From the NCBI RefSeq assembly GCF_019599185.1, contig NZ_JAIEUL010000010.1, forward strand, positions 21,876-85,875: a stretch of 64,000 nt of DNA. The letters are read 5' to 3'. Each line of letters begins with the position of its first letter. Position 1 is the first letter of the stretch. Position numbers and translations under genes: made by a program. This document shows, one piece after another, positions 26,463 through 36,629 of the stretch. The notes beneath the pieces are model-generated. The model made no database searches and was not told where the DNA came from. It worked only from the letters and a program-made list of their open reading frames with translations. The stretch is from Cryobacterium inferilacus. GTDB lineage: Bacteria; Actinomycetota; Actinomycetes; Actinomycetales; Microbacteriaceae.

Positions 26463-26858
26463 TCAGGCTTCGTAGCCGATCAGCCAGTGCAGCCCGAACC
26501 GGTCGATGACCTGACCGTCCGAGGCGCCCCACGGCTTCGGGGCCAGCGGGTCCACGATCGTGCCGCCCACCGCCAACCGGTCGAACCAGTCGTGCAGCAC
26601 CGCTGGCTCCGCGGTGCCGAGCAGGGCCAGCCGGGCGCCGTCCAGCCGAAAGCCCCGCTCGCCAGCGGCCGCGTCCGACCCGTACAGGGCAACCGGGCCG
26701 TCGAGCACGCCGTGCGCGATCGCATCCGCCGGGCCGTCCTGCCGGCCGAACTCCTCGTAGCTGTACAGGCTGAGCTCACCGCCGAAGACCTCGGCGTAGA
26801 AGCCGAGCGCCGCGCGGGTCGTGCCGGGAAACGTCAGGTAGAGCTTCGGCGCCGTCAT
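26463..26858 (-). CDS. VOC family (PhnB/glyoxalase-like) protein
   Basis: A 131-residue single-domain VOC-fold protein of the PhnB / 3-demethylubiquinone-methyltransferase-like group. TFPGTTRAALGFYAEVFGGE near 9-28 is the first beta-alpha unit, and GASDGQVIDRFGLHWLIGY near the C-terminus is the typical closing segment. These proteins are often dimeric and bind metals or small hydrophobic molecules. The gene is 9 bp downstream of the AarF-like gene on the same strand and could be the end of the padR-aarF operon. Function unassigned. Confidence 0.82.
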   Translation of the reverse strand: MTAPKLYLTFPGTTRAALGFYAEVFGGELSLYSYEEFGRQDGPADAIAHGVLDGPVALYGSDAAAGERGFRLDGARLALLGTAEPAVLHDWFDRLAVGGTIVDPLAPKPWGASDGQVIDRFGLHWLIGYEA

Positions 26859-26867
26859 GCCGGAATC

Positions 26868-28574
26868 CTAGCGACGACCCGCAAAAAGTGCATGCAGCAG
26901 CGGCAGGATCGACCCGACCAGGAGCACCGTGCCGAACACGGTGTCATCGGCCCGAATGACCGCACCGGCGATGAGCAGGGCGCCGAACAGCACCGCAGAC
27001 ACCACCCGCCCGATGGTGCGTTCCAGCCGCGCCATCCGGCGCTCCAGGGCCGGGCTGGTGACGGCCACCGTGCCGTTGTCGAACCGGCTGACCAGGGAGT
27101 CCAACCGTTTGGGCAGACCCCAGGCGATGCCGGCGTTCTCCAGCGTCTGCTTGCCCAGGTCCTGCGCCAGATTGCCCCGCTCGTCGCGCAGCAGCTGGCT
27201 GGCGTAGGGCTCGATCGAGTCCCACAGGTTGAACGCGGGATCCAGCGAACTGCACACCCCGGAGGTGAGCGACATCGCCCGCACGATCAGCAGGAAGTTC
27301 TCCGGCAGCTGGAACGGCAGCGACCGCACCACGTCACCGAACTCGATGGCGAACTCGCGGAACTCCCGCGGGTCCACGTCACGCAGCTCGGCGAAACCCA
27401 TCCCGCCGAAGCGGGCGAAGAGCTGCGTCATCGCCCGTTCCAGCTCGGTCGTGTCGGCGGAGGGAAGCAGCACGCCCACGTCGCGGGACGCATCCACGAG
27501 CCCCTGGCCGTCTCGGGAGGCGGCCGCGATCAGCATCTTGCGCAGCCCCCGTTTGGTGCTCGGGCCGACCTCGCCCATCATGCCGAAGTCGATGAACGTC
27601 AACCGCCAGCCGCGACCGTTCGGGTCACCCGGCGTTGGCGTGACGAAGATATTGCCCGGATGCGGGTCGGCGTGGAAGAAACCGCTGGTGAACAGCTGGT
27701 CGAACATCACCGCGGCGAAGACCGGCGCCACCTCGGCCGGGTCGATGCCCGCGCGGGCGAGCGCGGCCGCATCGGTGATTTTGATCGCGGTCACGTCTTC
27801 GAGGGTGAGCACCCGCCGGGTGGAGCGTTCCCACACCACCGCGGGCACCCCCACCCGGTCGTCGCCGGCGAACTCCTCCGCGAACCGCACCGAACTCGCG
27901 GCCTCGTGCAGGTAGTCGATTTCCTCGAGGCAGGTCACCGCGAACTCTTCCACCAGCGCCGGCGCATCCACCCGGTCATAGACCAGCCGCACGTGGCTGA
28001 GCCAGCCGCTCACCCGGCGTAGGGCCGCGAGGTCCACGTCCACGATGGTGTCGATGCCGGGCCGTTGCACCTTGATCACCACGGCGTCCAGCCCGGTGTC
28101 GGCGGCATCGGGGTGGGCGAGCCGGGCGCGATGCGCCTGACCGAGGGATGCGGCCGCCACCGGCGTCTCGTCGACCCACGCGAACGCCCGCTCCAGCGGC
28201 ATGCCCAGCTCGGCCTCGGCCAGGGCGCGGATCGCCGCGAACGGCACCGGCGGCACCTCGTCCTGCAGGCCCTCGAGCTCGGACGTGATCTCCGGCGGCA
28301 GCACGTCCAGGCGCGACGACAGGAACTGGCCGACCTTGATCATCAGTCCGCCGAGGTCGACCGCGAGCACGTGGAAGCGCTGAGCGAAGCGGGTCATCCG
28401 CTTCGCCCGGGTGCGCTCCGCCACCGTGGCAAGCCCGATCCGCGGCAACAGCAGCTCGAAGAACCACGTCACCGCCAGGTTCCAGCCGGCGAAGCGCAGG
28501 ATGCGCCGGTACCGCGCGCGGGAGCCGCCGTCGCCGGGTTTCAGCTGGATGCGGCCCCGACGAACCGATGACAC
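26868..28574 (-). CDS. AarF/ABC1/UbiB-family atypical kinase
   Basis: A 568-residue ABC1/UbiB protein. The family hallmark KxGQ is present as K80-V-G-Q83 (LMIKVGQFLSSR), the Ala-rich loop as AAASLGQAH, the metal-binding region as HADPHPGNIF and the DFG equivalent as FIDFGMMGE. Two C-terminal TM segments (about 522-565) anchor it in the membrane, as in UbiB. It starts with GTG at 28574, 3 bp after the PadR stop, so the two genes form an operon. In this family ATPase activity supports isoprenoid-lipid metabolism, and the substrate here is unknown. Confidence 0.92.
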   Translation of the reverse strand: MSSVRRGRIQLKPGDGGSRARYRRILRFAGWNLAVTWFFELLLPRIGLATVAERTRAKRMTRFAQRFHVLAVDLGGLMIKVGQFLSSRLDVLPPEITSELEGLQDEVPPVPFAAIRALAEAELGMPLERAFAWVDETPVAAASLGQAHRARLAHPDAADTGLDAVVIKVQRPGIDTIVDVDLAALRRVSGWLSHVRLVYDRVDAPALVEEFAVTCLEEIDYLHEAASSVRFAEEFAGDDRVGVPAVVWERSTRRVLTLEDVTAIKITDAAALARAGIDPAEVAPVFAAVMFDQLFTSGFFHADPHPGNIFVTPTPGDPNGRGWRLTFIDFGMMGEVGPSTKRGLRKMLIAAASRDGQGLVDASRDVGVLLPSADTTELERAMTQLFARFGGMGFAELRDVDPREFREFAIEFGDVVRSLPFQLPENFLLIVRAMSLTSGVCSSLDPAFNLWDSIEPYASQLLRDERGNLAQDLGKQTLENAGIAWGLPKRLDSLVSRFDNGTVAVTSPALERRMARLERTIGRVVSAVLFGALLIAGAVIRADDTVFGTVLLVGSILPLLHALFAGRR

Positions 28575-28577
28575 CCG

Positions 28578-29132
28578 TTAGTCCTGGGCGAGGATGGAGT
28601 AGATGCGACGACGAGCTTCGTCGATCGCGGCCACGGCCTGCTGAATCTGCTCGGGCGTGCCGGTGCGGCCGACCTGAGCGGCGGCCTGGGCGAGCTCGAA
28701 CCCGGCCTTGGGCAGGGCGGTGAAGCCGGTGTCCTCCGCGGAGCCTTCCGGCTCCCACGGGGCCGACGTCCCGGAACCGGCGACGGCTTCGCGGCCGGTG
28801 TCGGTCAGCGAGTAGGTCTTGCGGCCGTTGGACTCTTCGGCGCTGATCAGGCCCTCGTCGGCCAGCAGCTGCAGGGTCGGGTAGACCGAGCCGGCGCTGG
28901 GCTTCCAGCTGCCGCCGCTGCGCTCTTCGATCTCGTGGATGAGCTGGTAACCGTGCATCGGCTTCTCGGCCAGCAGGGCGAGGACGGCAGCGCGCACGTC
29001 ACCGCGGCCCATCCGGGTGCCCGCCCGCTTCTCGAACTTGGAGCGCAGCTGGTCCATCGCCTGCCACATGCCCTCTGCGCTGCCTCCGAACCCGCTGCCA
29101 CCGAACCCGCTTGTGGGGAATGAATTGCCCAT
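28578..29132 (-). CDS. PadR-family transcriptional regulator
   Basis: A 184-residue regulator. After a Gly/Phe-rich N-terminus, the winged helix spans about 43-115 (RAAVLALLAEKPMHGYQLIH, then SAGSVYPTLQLLADEGLIS and GRKTYSLTDTGREAV). The C-terminal helix region (about 140-184) would mediate dimerisation. The ATG at 29132 has GGAGGAGG 6 bases upstream. Repeats of ATCGTT in its promoter (29150-29174) suggest autorepression. It is the first gene of an operon with the AarF-like kinase and perhaps the VOC protein. Confidence 0.9.
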   Translation of the reverse strand: MGNSFPTSGFGGSGFGGSAEGMWQAMDQLRSKFEKRAGTRMGRGDVRAAVLALLAEKPMHGYQLIHEIEERSGGSWKPSAGSVYPTLQLLADEGLISAEESNGRKTYSLTDTGREAVAGSGTSAPWEPEGSAEDTGFTALPKAGFELAQAAAQVGRTGTPEQIQQAVAAIDEARRRIYSILAQD

Positions 29133-29149
29133 GATGTCCTCCTCCGTGA

Positions 29150-29174
29150 ATCGCTAACGATACTCAACGATATA
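29150..29174 (-). promoter_or_regulatory. Candidate PadR operator
   Basis: ATCG-CTAA-CGAT at 29150-29161 is palindromic in its arms, and ACGATAT follows at 29168-29174, so on the minus strand TATCGTT occurs twice 11 bases apart. It lies 18-42 bases upstream of the padR start codon, overlapping the likely -10 region. ATATCGTTGATAT-like boxes are typical of PadR autoregulation, but binding here is inferred. Confidence 0.5.
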
Positions 29175-29285
29175 GTCCGGTGCGGGCAATCGGAAGGGAT
29201 TGCGAAGCCCGCGGAACGACTCTCAGCAAACTAGAGGTCAAGCCGGGAAACCGGTCGCGTCGCGCCCGGAAACTAAGATGGCCAG

Positions 29286-29909
29286 ATGCAGTTCTCCCTG
29301 TGGGTGGCCCTGGTGGGCGCGGGCACCCTGATCAGCTTCACACCCGGAGCCGGGGCCATCAACACCATGAGCAACGCCCTCAATGCGGGGTTCCGCCGCT
29401 CGATCTGGGGAATCCTCGGTCAGCAGGCCGCACTGCTCATCCACATCGTGATCGTGGCCCTCGGGGTGGGCCTGCTCGTGGCCGGTTCACCGGTGGCGTT
29501 CAACGTCATCCGCTACGCCGGCGCGGCCTACCTGGTCTATCTGGGCATCCGGCAGTTTCTGGCCACGCCAGAGCTCGATGCCGAACGCACCAGGGCGCTG
29601 AGCGACGAGCCGCGCTGGTCGATGTTCCAGCGCGGCCTGTGGGTGAACATGCTCAACCCCAAGGCGATCGTGTTCTTCCTGGCCTTCCTGCCCCAGTTCA
29701 TCCGGGTCGACCGGCCGCTGCCCACCCAGTACCTGATCGTGGCCGCCACCGTCGTCGCGATCGACATCCTGGTGATGTGGTTCTTCTTCGCCGTCGCCGC
29801 GCGGTCCTTTCAACGCTTCACCAGGGATGCCAGGGGCCAGCGGGTGCTGAACCGCGTGTTCGGGCTGCTCTTCATCGCCGTCGGCGTGCTGCTCGCGGTC
29901 ATCCACTGA
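29286..29909 (+). CDS. LysE/RhtB-family amino-acid exporter
   Basis: A 207-residue membrane protein with about six TM helices. GAGTLISFTPGAGAINTMSNAL near 11-32 is the family signature containing the conserved Pro-Gly, followed by IRYAGAAYLVYLGIRQF near 73-89 and FQRGLWVNMLNPKAIVFFLA near 112-131. RhtB-like proteins export homoserine, threonine or other neutral amino acids; the cargo here is unknown. It is divergent from padR with 153 bp between starts. Confidence 0.9.
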   Translation: MQFSLWVALVGAGTLISFTPGAGAINTMSNALNAGFRRSIWGILGQQAALLIHIVIVALGVGLLVAGSPVAFNVIRYAGAAYLVYLGIRQFLATPELDAERTRALSDEPRWSMFQRGLWVNMLNPKAIVFFLAFLPQFIRVDRPLPTQYLIVAATVVAIDILVMWFFFAVAARSFQRFTRDARGQRVLNRVFGLLFIAVGVLLAVIH

Positions 29910-29932
29910 ACCGACGCCTCAAACGGTGCAGG

Positions 29933-30448
29933 TTACTTCTTGTCTTTCTTGTCGTCCACGATGCCACCGATGAGACCACCGATCGCTCCGCCGAGCGCCC
30001 CGCCAGCGGGTCCGCCCAGGATCGCCCCGATCCCGGCTCCGATGCCGGCGAGGCTGGACCCGTAGCTCACCCTGGCGATCGTGACCGTCGTCGATCCGTC
30101 GGGATTCTCCGACAGCTCGAAGGACCCGACCGCGGCCGACGCCACGACCAGCGCGACCGGGCTGGCCGTGCCGGTCGCAGCCAACTCGCCATACATGTCC
30201 CGGGTCCGGAAATACGCCCGCTGGGCATCGCCTTTCGGCTCCCCCGCCTGATAGCCGATCGTGTAGAGCTCCAGCAGCGTTCGCCCTTCGGCCTCGGTGA
30301 TGAGACCGCCCGCCTGCAACCGGTCCAGGATCGCTCGGTGATCACTGACCATGTCGCCCTTGTTCGCCGCGGTGATTCGTCGAGCCTCCGCGCGGGCGGC
30401 GTGCATCAATCCGGCGATATCCGTTCCAAGGTACGTCGGAGTGTCCAT
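29933..30448 (-). CDS. Hypothetical protein with C-terminal glycine zipper
   Basis: A 171-residue protein not recognised by family. The N-terminal 85 residues are helical and charged (YLGTDIAGLMHAARAEARRI), followed by SPVALVVASAAVGSF and a glycine-zipper segment (GAGIGAILGGPAGGALGGAI, then GGLIGGIVDD) with a lysine-rich end (KKDKK). Glycine zippers insert into or associate with membranes, so a peripheral or integral association is likely. AGAGGAGG lies about 8 bases before the ATG at 30448. It is convergent with the LysE gene (23 bp). Confidence 0.75.
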   Translation of the reverse strand: MDTPTYLGTDIAGLMHAARAEARRITAANKGDMVSDHRAILDRLQAGGLITEAEGRTLLELYTIGYQAGEPKGDAQRAYFRTRDMYGELAATGTASPVALVVASAAVGSFELSENPDGSTTVTIARVSYGSSLAGIGAGIGAILGGPAGGALGGAIGGLIGGIVDDKKDKK

Positions 30449-30614
30449 GTGGTGCCTCCTCTGAGCGTCGCATTTCTGTGCCGCCCAGTGAAGCACTCCC
30501 GGGAGGCCTGCACGAGGGGCGGTCGCGAACCGGCATCGCGTCGACAACGGGCTCGTCGACCGGGGTACGGGCAGGGCCTCCCCCGCGGCCGGCCGGGACC
30601 GTACTGTGGAGCGT

Positions 30615-32503
<1,889 letters not shown>

Positions 32504-32568
32504 CTACGTTCTCACGCGCGCATCTGGGAGGCTCTGTCACACCCTGCCTCGCGGCCGGGGCGGGGCGG

Positions 32569-33369
32569 TCATTTCTGGGCGAGCTGCTCCCGTTGCCACG
32601 AGCTCAGGTCGGTCAGCCACTCCAGCGGCGCCGACGAGCCCACCCGCGGGTCGTCGAACGCGGCGCCGTCGCGCAGCGCCTGCACGTACGCCCGGTCCAG
32701 GTCGATCCGCGCCCGCACCTGCTCGCCCACGCCCACGGAGCCGTGGCCGGGGATGACCACATCTACCCGGTCGGCCACGCTGTCGAACAGTTCCAGCGCC
32801 GCCAGGTAGTCCTCGAGCGGATGCGCCGCCTCCAGGTCGAGGAACGGCATCAGGATGTCGGACAGCATGTCGCCGGCGACGAGAACCCGGCTCTCCTCGA
32901 TCAGCAGGGCCGCGTGCCCTGGCGCGTGGCCGCGGTGCTCGATCAGCCGCACGGTGGGCCCGTCCCAGGGCAGTTGCGTGCTGCCGGCGGGGAGGCCGGT
33001 GACGAGGCCGAGCAGCTCCATCGGGATCTCCTCGGCGTACTCCGGCGGTAGTCCCTCGGCGATCTGCTCCGGCCAGTCCGGCTGCGCGAGCAGGGTGAGC
33101 AGGTACGCCGCGCAGGCATCCGTGCCGTATCGGGGCGCGTCGCCGAGGTCGGGGTGCCAGAGCACGTGGTCCCAGTCCGGATGCGTCGAGAAGCCGGCCA
33201 CGACCGGCTGACCCAGCTCGCGCAGATCGGCGGCGAGCCCGGCCAGCTCGGTCACGGTGAGACCGGGGTCGACGAGCAGCACGCCCTGGCGGCCCTGAAC
33301 GACAACGGAATTGCTCTGGATGAATTCGCTGACGTGGATCAACACGCCCTCCGCGACTGGTTGCAACAC
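32569..33369 (-). CDS. MBL-fold metallo-hydrolase
   Basis: A 266-residue metallo-beta-lactamase-fold protein. The metal motif reads H63-P-D65-W-D67-H68 (THPDWDHVLW), that is H-x-D-x-D-H with Asp where the second His of H-x-H-x-D-H is usual. GHAPGHAALLIEE near 147-159 and PGHG near 210 supply the remaining ligands. It starts with GTG at 33369, with AAGGAG 5-6 bases upstream. It is divergent from the MFS gene at 33593. Substrate unknown; many such proteins hydrolyse thioesters or lactones. Confidence 0.88.
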   Translation of the reverse strand: MLQPVAEGVLIHVSEFIQSNSVVVQGRQGVLLVDPGLTVTELAGLAADLRELGQPVVAGFSTHPDWDHVLWHPDLGDAPRYGTDACAAYLLTLLAQPDWPEQIAEGLPPEYAEEIPMELLGLVTGLPAGSTQLPWDGPTVRLIEHRGHAPGHAALLIEESRVLVAGDMLSDILMPFLDLEAAHPLEDYLAALELFDSVADRVDVVIPGHGSVGVGEQVRARIDLDRAYVQALRDGAAFDDPRVGSSAPLEWLTDLSSWQREQLAQK

Positions 33370-33492
33370 GAAATCTCCTTCCGCTGGTGGAACACATTCG
33401 ACTGTCGAGACGGTACTACGGGCGGCGGCCGGGCCCTATGGGCGCACCGACGGATACGTCCACCAGACTAGCCACATGATGTTCACAGTGTC

Positions 33493-33498
33493 TACAAT
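33493..33498 (+). promoter_or_regulatory. Putative -10 box of the MFS gene
   Basis: TACAAT at 33493-33498 fits an actinobacterial -10 and lies 95 bases before the MFS start codon, in an AT-richer patch. TTGACA at about 33555 is closer to the gene but has no matching -10. Neither is proven. Confidence 0.35.
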
Positions 33499-33592
33499 TG
33501 GGCCTACGGCGTGCGGGCGACTCAGCCGCCGATTCGAACGGCGGTCCCTCGAGCCTTGACAGCGTCTGTGCCCGCCCTGGGAGGATCTACAC

Positions 33593-35008
33593 ATGGCAAC
33601 TTCGAACGACGCTCCGCCGGCAGCCGCACAGCACGCCGACCCGGCTCCCGGTGGCGCCCGCACCTTCGCGCAGGTGCTGGTGAACACGGCCGTCGCCAAC
33701 GTCACGACGAGTTTTCTCTGGTTCGCCCTCACCTTCTGGGTCTACCTGGAAACCCGCTCCGTGCTCGCGACCGGCATCATCGGCGGCGCGTACATGCTGC
33801 TCGTCGCGGTGTTCTCGATGGCGTTCGGCACGATCGTCGACCGGCACCGCAAGCACCTCGTCATGGTGTTTGCCGGCGCGGTCACCCTGGTCGCCTTCAG
33901 CATCGGCGGCGCACTGTACTTCCTGTTCCCCGAGTCCACCCTGCTCGACCTGGGCGGGCCGATGTTCTGGCTGTTCAGCGGCATCATCCTCTTCGGCGCG
34001 GTGATCGAGAACATGCGCAACATCGCGCTGTCCACCGTCGTCACCCTGCTGATCCCGGTCGAGCGGCACGCCAACGCCAACGGCCTCGTCGGCACAGTGC
34101 AGGGGCTGGCGTTCATGGTCACCAGCGTCTTCAGCGGGCTCGCGATCGGGCTGCTCGGCATGGGCTGGACGCTGATCATCGCCATCGTCCTGTCGGCGGC
34201 GGCCCTGGCGCACCTGCTGTTCCTGCGCATCCCCGAAGATCAGCCCCAGCAGGATGGCGAGCGACGGCCGCTCGTTGACCTGCGCGGCAGCATCACCGCC
34301 GTGCGCGCGGCCACGGGGCTCTTCGCTCTGATCATCTTCTCCACCTTCAACAACTTCATCGGCGGCGTCTATATGGCGCTGATGGACCCGTACGGCCTCG
34401 AGCTCTTCCCCGTCGAGGTATGGGGAATCGTTCTCGGTGTCACCTCGACCGGGTTCATCATCGGTGGCCTGCTGATCGCGAAGTTCGGTCTCGGCCGCAA
34501 CCCCATCCGTACGATGCTGCTGCTCGTCATCCTGATGGGCGTGCTCGGCGCGCTGTTCATGATCCGCGAGTGGTGGTGGCTGTACGCCGCGGGCATCTGG
34601 GTCTACATGGCGCTCATCCCCGCCGTCGAGGCGTCCGAGCAGACGGTCATCCAAAAGCTGGTGCCCTTCCGCGAGCAGGGCCGCGTGTTCGGGTTCGCCG
34701 CGGCGTTCGAGTCGGCGGCGGCCCCGGTCACCGCGTTCCTCATCGCGCCGATCGCCGAGTTCATCATCATCCCGTTCATGAACTCGGATGCCGGCCGCTC
34801 CAGTCTCGGCGGGCTCCTGGGCGACGGCCAGGCGCGGGGCATCGCGCTCGTGTTCCTCATCGCGGGCATGGTGATGGTGCTCGCGGCCATCGGGGCGTTC
34901 TTCACCACGTCCTATCGCCGCCTCTCGGCGCAGTACCTCGACCAGGCCGCGTCGGTTCCGGCCGACGGCGAGCCGGATGCGACGGCGGAGGCGCAGCTGC
35001 GGCACTGA
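33593..35008 (+). CDS. MFS transporter
   Basis: A 471-residue major facilitator with 12 predicted TM helices. The N-terminal 24 residues are Ala/Pro-rich and cytosolic. Features are FGTIVDRHRKHLVMVFAGAV (loop 2-3 basic motif) near 79-98 and IPAVEASEQTVIQKLVPFRE near 341-360. The loop-2-3 and mid-loop patterns match actinobacterial MFS exporters of unknown substrate. GGGAGGATCTACAC before the ATG is a good ribosome site. It is divergent from the MBL hydrolase, so a shared control region is plausible. Confidence 0.9.
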   Translation: MATSNDAPPAAAQHADPAPGGARTFAQVLVNTAVANVTTSFLWFALTFWVYLETRSVLATGIIGGAYMLLVAVFSMAFGTIVDRHRKHLVMVFAGAVTLVAFSIGGALYFLFPESTLLDLGGPMFWLFSGIILFGAVIENMRNIALSTVVTLLIPVERHANANGLVGTVQGLAFMVTSVFSGLAIGLLGMGWTLIIAIVLSAAALAHLLFLRIPEDQPQQDGERRPLVDLRGSITAVRAATGLFALIIFSTFNNFIGGVYMALMDPYGLELFPVEVWGIVLGVTSTGFIIGGLLIAKFGLGRNPIRTMLLLVILMGVLGALFMIREWWWLYAAGIWVYMALIPAVEASEQTVIQKLVPFREQGRVFGFAAAFESAAAPVTAFLIAPIAEFIIIPFMNSDAGRSSLGGLLGDGQARGIALVFLIAGMVMVLAAIGAFFTTSYRRLSAQYLDQAASVPADGEPDATAEAQLRH

Positions 35009-35023
35009 GCCAGGAGACGAAAG

Positions 35024-35173
35024 TCAGCTGCCGCCGAACCCGATGAAGGGGCGGCTGTCGAGATCCAGAATCTTGTCGCAGTAGCGGCAGCCGTGATACC
35101 GCGGCCCATCCGTTGAGTCCTGTTTCACGACCCATTTGTGTAGGCCGAGCCGGCACCGAAGTCGTCGTTTCAT
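35024..35173 (-). CDS. Small putative zinc-binding protein (49 aa)
   Basis: A 49-residue basic protein: MKRRLRCRLGLHKWVV, then YHGCRYCDKIL, then SRPFIGFGGS. The Cys7...His12...C-x-x-C spacing looks like a minimal zinc finger, resembling small phage-associated or DUF1660-like proteins in other bacteria. GAGGAGGGC lies upstream of the ATG at 35173 with suitable spacing, the main evidence that it is real. It sits between the MFS gene (convergent) and the SRPBCC gene (23 bp upstream, same strand), and could be the last gene of the arsR-SRPBCC operon. Confidence 0.65.
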   Translation of the reverse strand: MKRRLRCRLGLHKWVVKQDSTDGPRYHGCRYCDKILDLDSRPFIGFGGS

Positions 35174-35196
35174 CGCGCCCTCCTCGATGCGTGGAG

Positions 35197-36177
35197 CTAG
35201 GCCATCGTGGGCTGCAGCAGCCCCTCGAGGCGCCGGTAGCTCGTCTCCATGCCGTCGGTCATTCCGGTCGCGAGCACCGCGTCGCGCTGCTCGGCGTTCG
35301 CATAGGTGATCACCAGTGCGAGCAAGGTGCCGCCCTCGACCTCGGTGAGGGTCAGTTCGTTGAGCGTCGCCGGGAAGTCCATCCCGATCATCGCCTCGGT
35401 CGTGACCGCACGGTACGGTTCCTCTGCCTCGAGCAGGTCGCCGGTGAAGCCGAATCGCTCGTCGCCGCCGTCCCGCTGCCACTCATAGCGATAGCTGTCG
35501 CCCACCGTGGTCGCGATCTCGCAGACGGGCATCGACCAGCCGTCCGGGCCGAGCAGCCAGCGCTTCATCAGGGCGGCGTCGTTGTGCGCCCGCCACACCT
35601 GGTGGACGGTCCCCCGGATGACCCGGGCCACCCGCACCTGGGTGTCGCTGAGGATCTGCGCCGCCGTCACGCGCTCGGTGGCGAAGGAGGCCAGATCGGC
35701 CAGCACCTGGTCGATCTGGGCCATTGCCTCCCGAGTGCCTTCGAGCATGCCCATCTCGATGAGCTGCTGCATCTGCTCGAGGGAGTCGAAGTGCGACGTC
35801 GTCCGCAGGCGGCTGCCATTCGTGGTCTCCTCGAAAGCGAAGTCCATCCGGGTGGCGGGGAGGTCGGGGTTCGGCACGCCCGCCGAATCCGCGAATCTGT
35901 CGAGCACTTCGAACGCGTGCGGAGCGTCGGCGGAGGTCCAGTCCCAGCAGCCGTAGTGCACGTCACCCTCCGGTCCGGTCATCGCGTAGATGCTCCGGCC
36001 ACCGGTCACGGCGTCGTGCCGGAAGAACTTCGCCGGGTAGGTCGGCGGGCCCCAGAACCGCTCGAGTTGGCGCGGGTCGGTGTAGGCGTCCCAGAGCCGA
36101 CGCAGGGGCACCGTGAAGTCGGCGTCGATCGTGATGGTGAGCTGGTCGAGGTCTTTCTCGACGGAAGTGACAGGCAT
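35197..36177 (-). CDS. Tandem SRPBCC / AHSA1-like domain protein
   Basis: A 326-residue protein made of two consecutive START/AHSA1-type (SRPBCC) domains. Domain 1 is about 12-165 (TVPLRRLWDAYTDPRQLERF, then WGPPTYPAKFFRHD) and domain 2 about 170-320 (RGTVHQVWRAHNDAALMKRW, then LLGPDGWSMPVCEI). Each has the hydrophobic ligand-binding cavity signature W(D/R)A..D...L..W. Small ArsR regulators commonly precede such genes in actinobacteria, and that is the case here (14 bp gap). The ligand is unknown. AAAGGAAC precedes the ATG. Confidence 0.9.
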   Translation of the reverse strand: MPVTSVEKDLDQLTITIDADFTVPLRRLWDAYTDPRQLERFWGPPTYPAKFFRHDAVTGGRSIYAMTGPEGDVHYGCWDWTSADAPHAFEVLDRFADSAGVPNPDLPATRMDFAFEETTNGSRLRTTSHFDSLEQMQQLIEMGMLEGTREAMAQIDQVLADLASFATERVTAAQILSDTQVRVARVIRGTVHQVWRAHNDAALMKRWLLGPDGWSMPVCEIATTVGDSYRYEWQRDGGDERFGFTGDLLEAEEPYRAVTTEAMIGMDFPATLNELTLTEVEGGTLLALVITYANAEQRDAVLATGMTDGMETSYRRLEGLLQPTMA

Positions 36178-36191
36178 GATGTTCCTTTCGG

Positions 36192-36545
36192 TTAGGTACC
36201 GGGTGAAGCCAGGTCGCCTTCAGCGAGCAGGATGTCGAGGCGGTCGATGCGCGAACGCCAGAGCTCCTCGAAACCGTCGAGTAGAAGCTGCGCCTGGCGG
36301 ATGCGCGCGAGGTTTCCCCGCACCATCCGCTCACGGCCATGGGCTTCTTTGGTCACAAGCCCCGCGTCCTCCAACACTGCAACGTGTTTCTGCACGGCCG
36401 CGAACGACATGTCGTAGGAGTCCGCCAACTGCGACACCGAGACATCGGCCACCAGTGTGCGGCGCACGATATCTCGCCGCGTCGCGTCGGCGAGGGCGCG
36501 GAAGAGGCGGTTCACATCCTGATCTGAAAGCTCTAATACAACCAT
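36192..36545 (-). CDS. ArsR-family transcriptional regulator
   Basis: A 117-residue winged-helix repressor: LSDQDVNRLFRALADATRRD, then VSQLADSYDMSFAAVQKHVA (recognition helix) and LVTKEAHGRERMVRGNLARI. No metal-sensing cysteine motif is visible, so it belongs to the AHSA1-linked, non-metal ArsR type. It is the first gene of an operon with the SRPBCC protein. No ribosome site precedes the ATG at 36545; a palindrome overlaps the start and a -10-like TAATTT lies just upstream, suggesting a leaderless mRNA under autorepression. Confidence 0.9.
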   Translation of the reverse strand: MVVLELSDQDVNRLFRALADATRRDIVRRTLVADVSVSQLADSYDMSFAAVQKHVAVLEDAGLVTKEAHGRERMVRGNLARIRQAQLLLDGFEELWRSRIDRLDILLAEGDLASPGT

Positions 36546-36559
36546 TTGATTGCAAATTA
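36544..36559 (-). promoter_or_regulatory. Palindrome and -10 box overlapping the arsR start codon
   Basis: ATTTG-ATTG-CAAAT at 36544-36557 is a perfect 5-bp-arm palindrome overlapping the start codon. On the minus strand TAATTT (36554-36559) reads as a -10 box, putting transcription start within a few bases of the ATG. This fits a leaderless gene whose own operator overlaps its promoter. Confidence 0.5.
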
Positions 36560-36629
36560 GCCGCCGCGAGGGTGTCCCGCAACCGTTCGGAACCGCGAAG
36601 GGCCGGGGTCGCCGACCCTCGGAGGGCAC

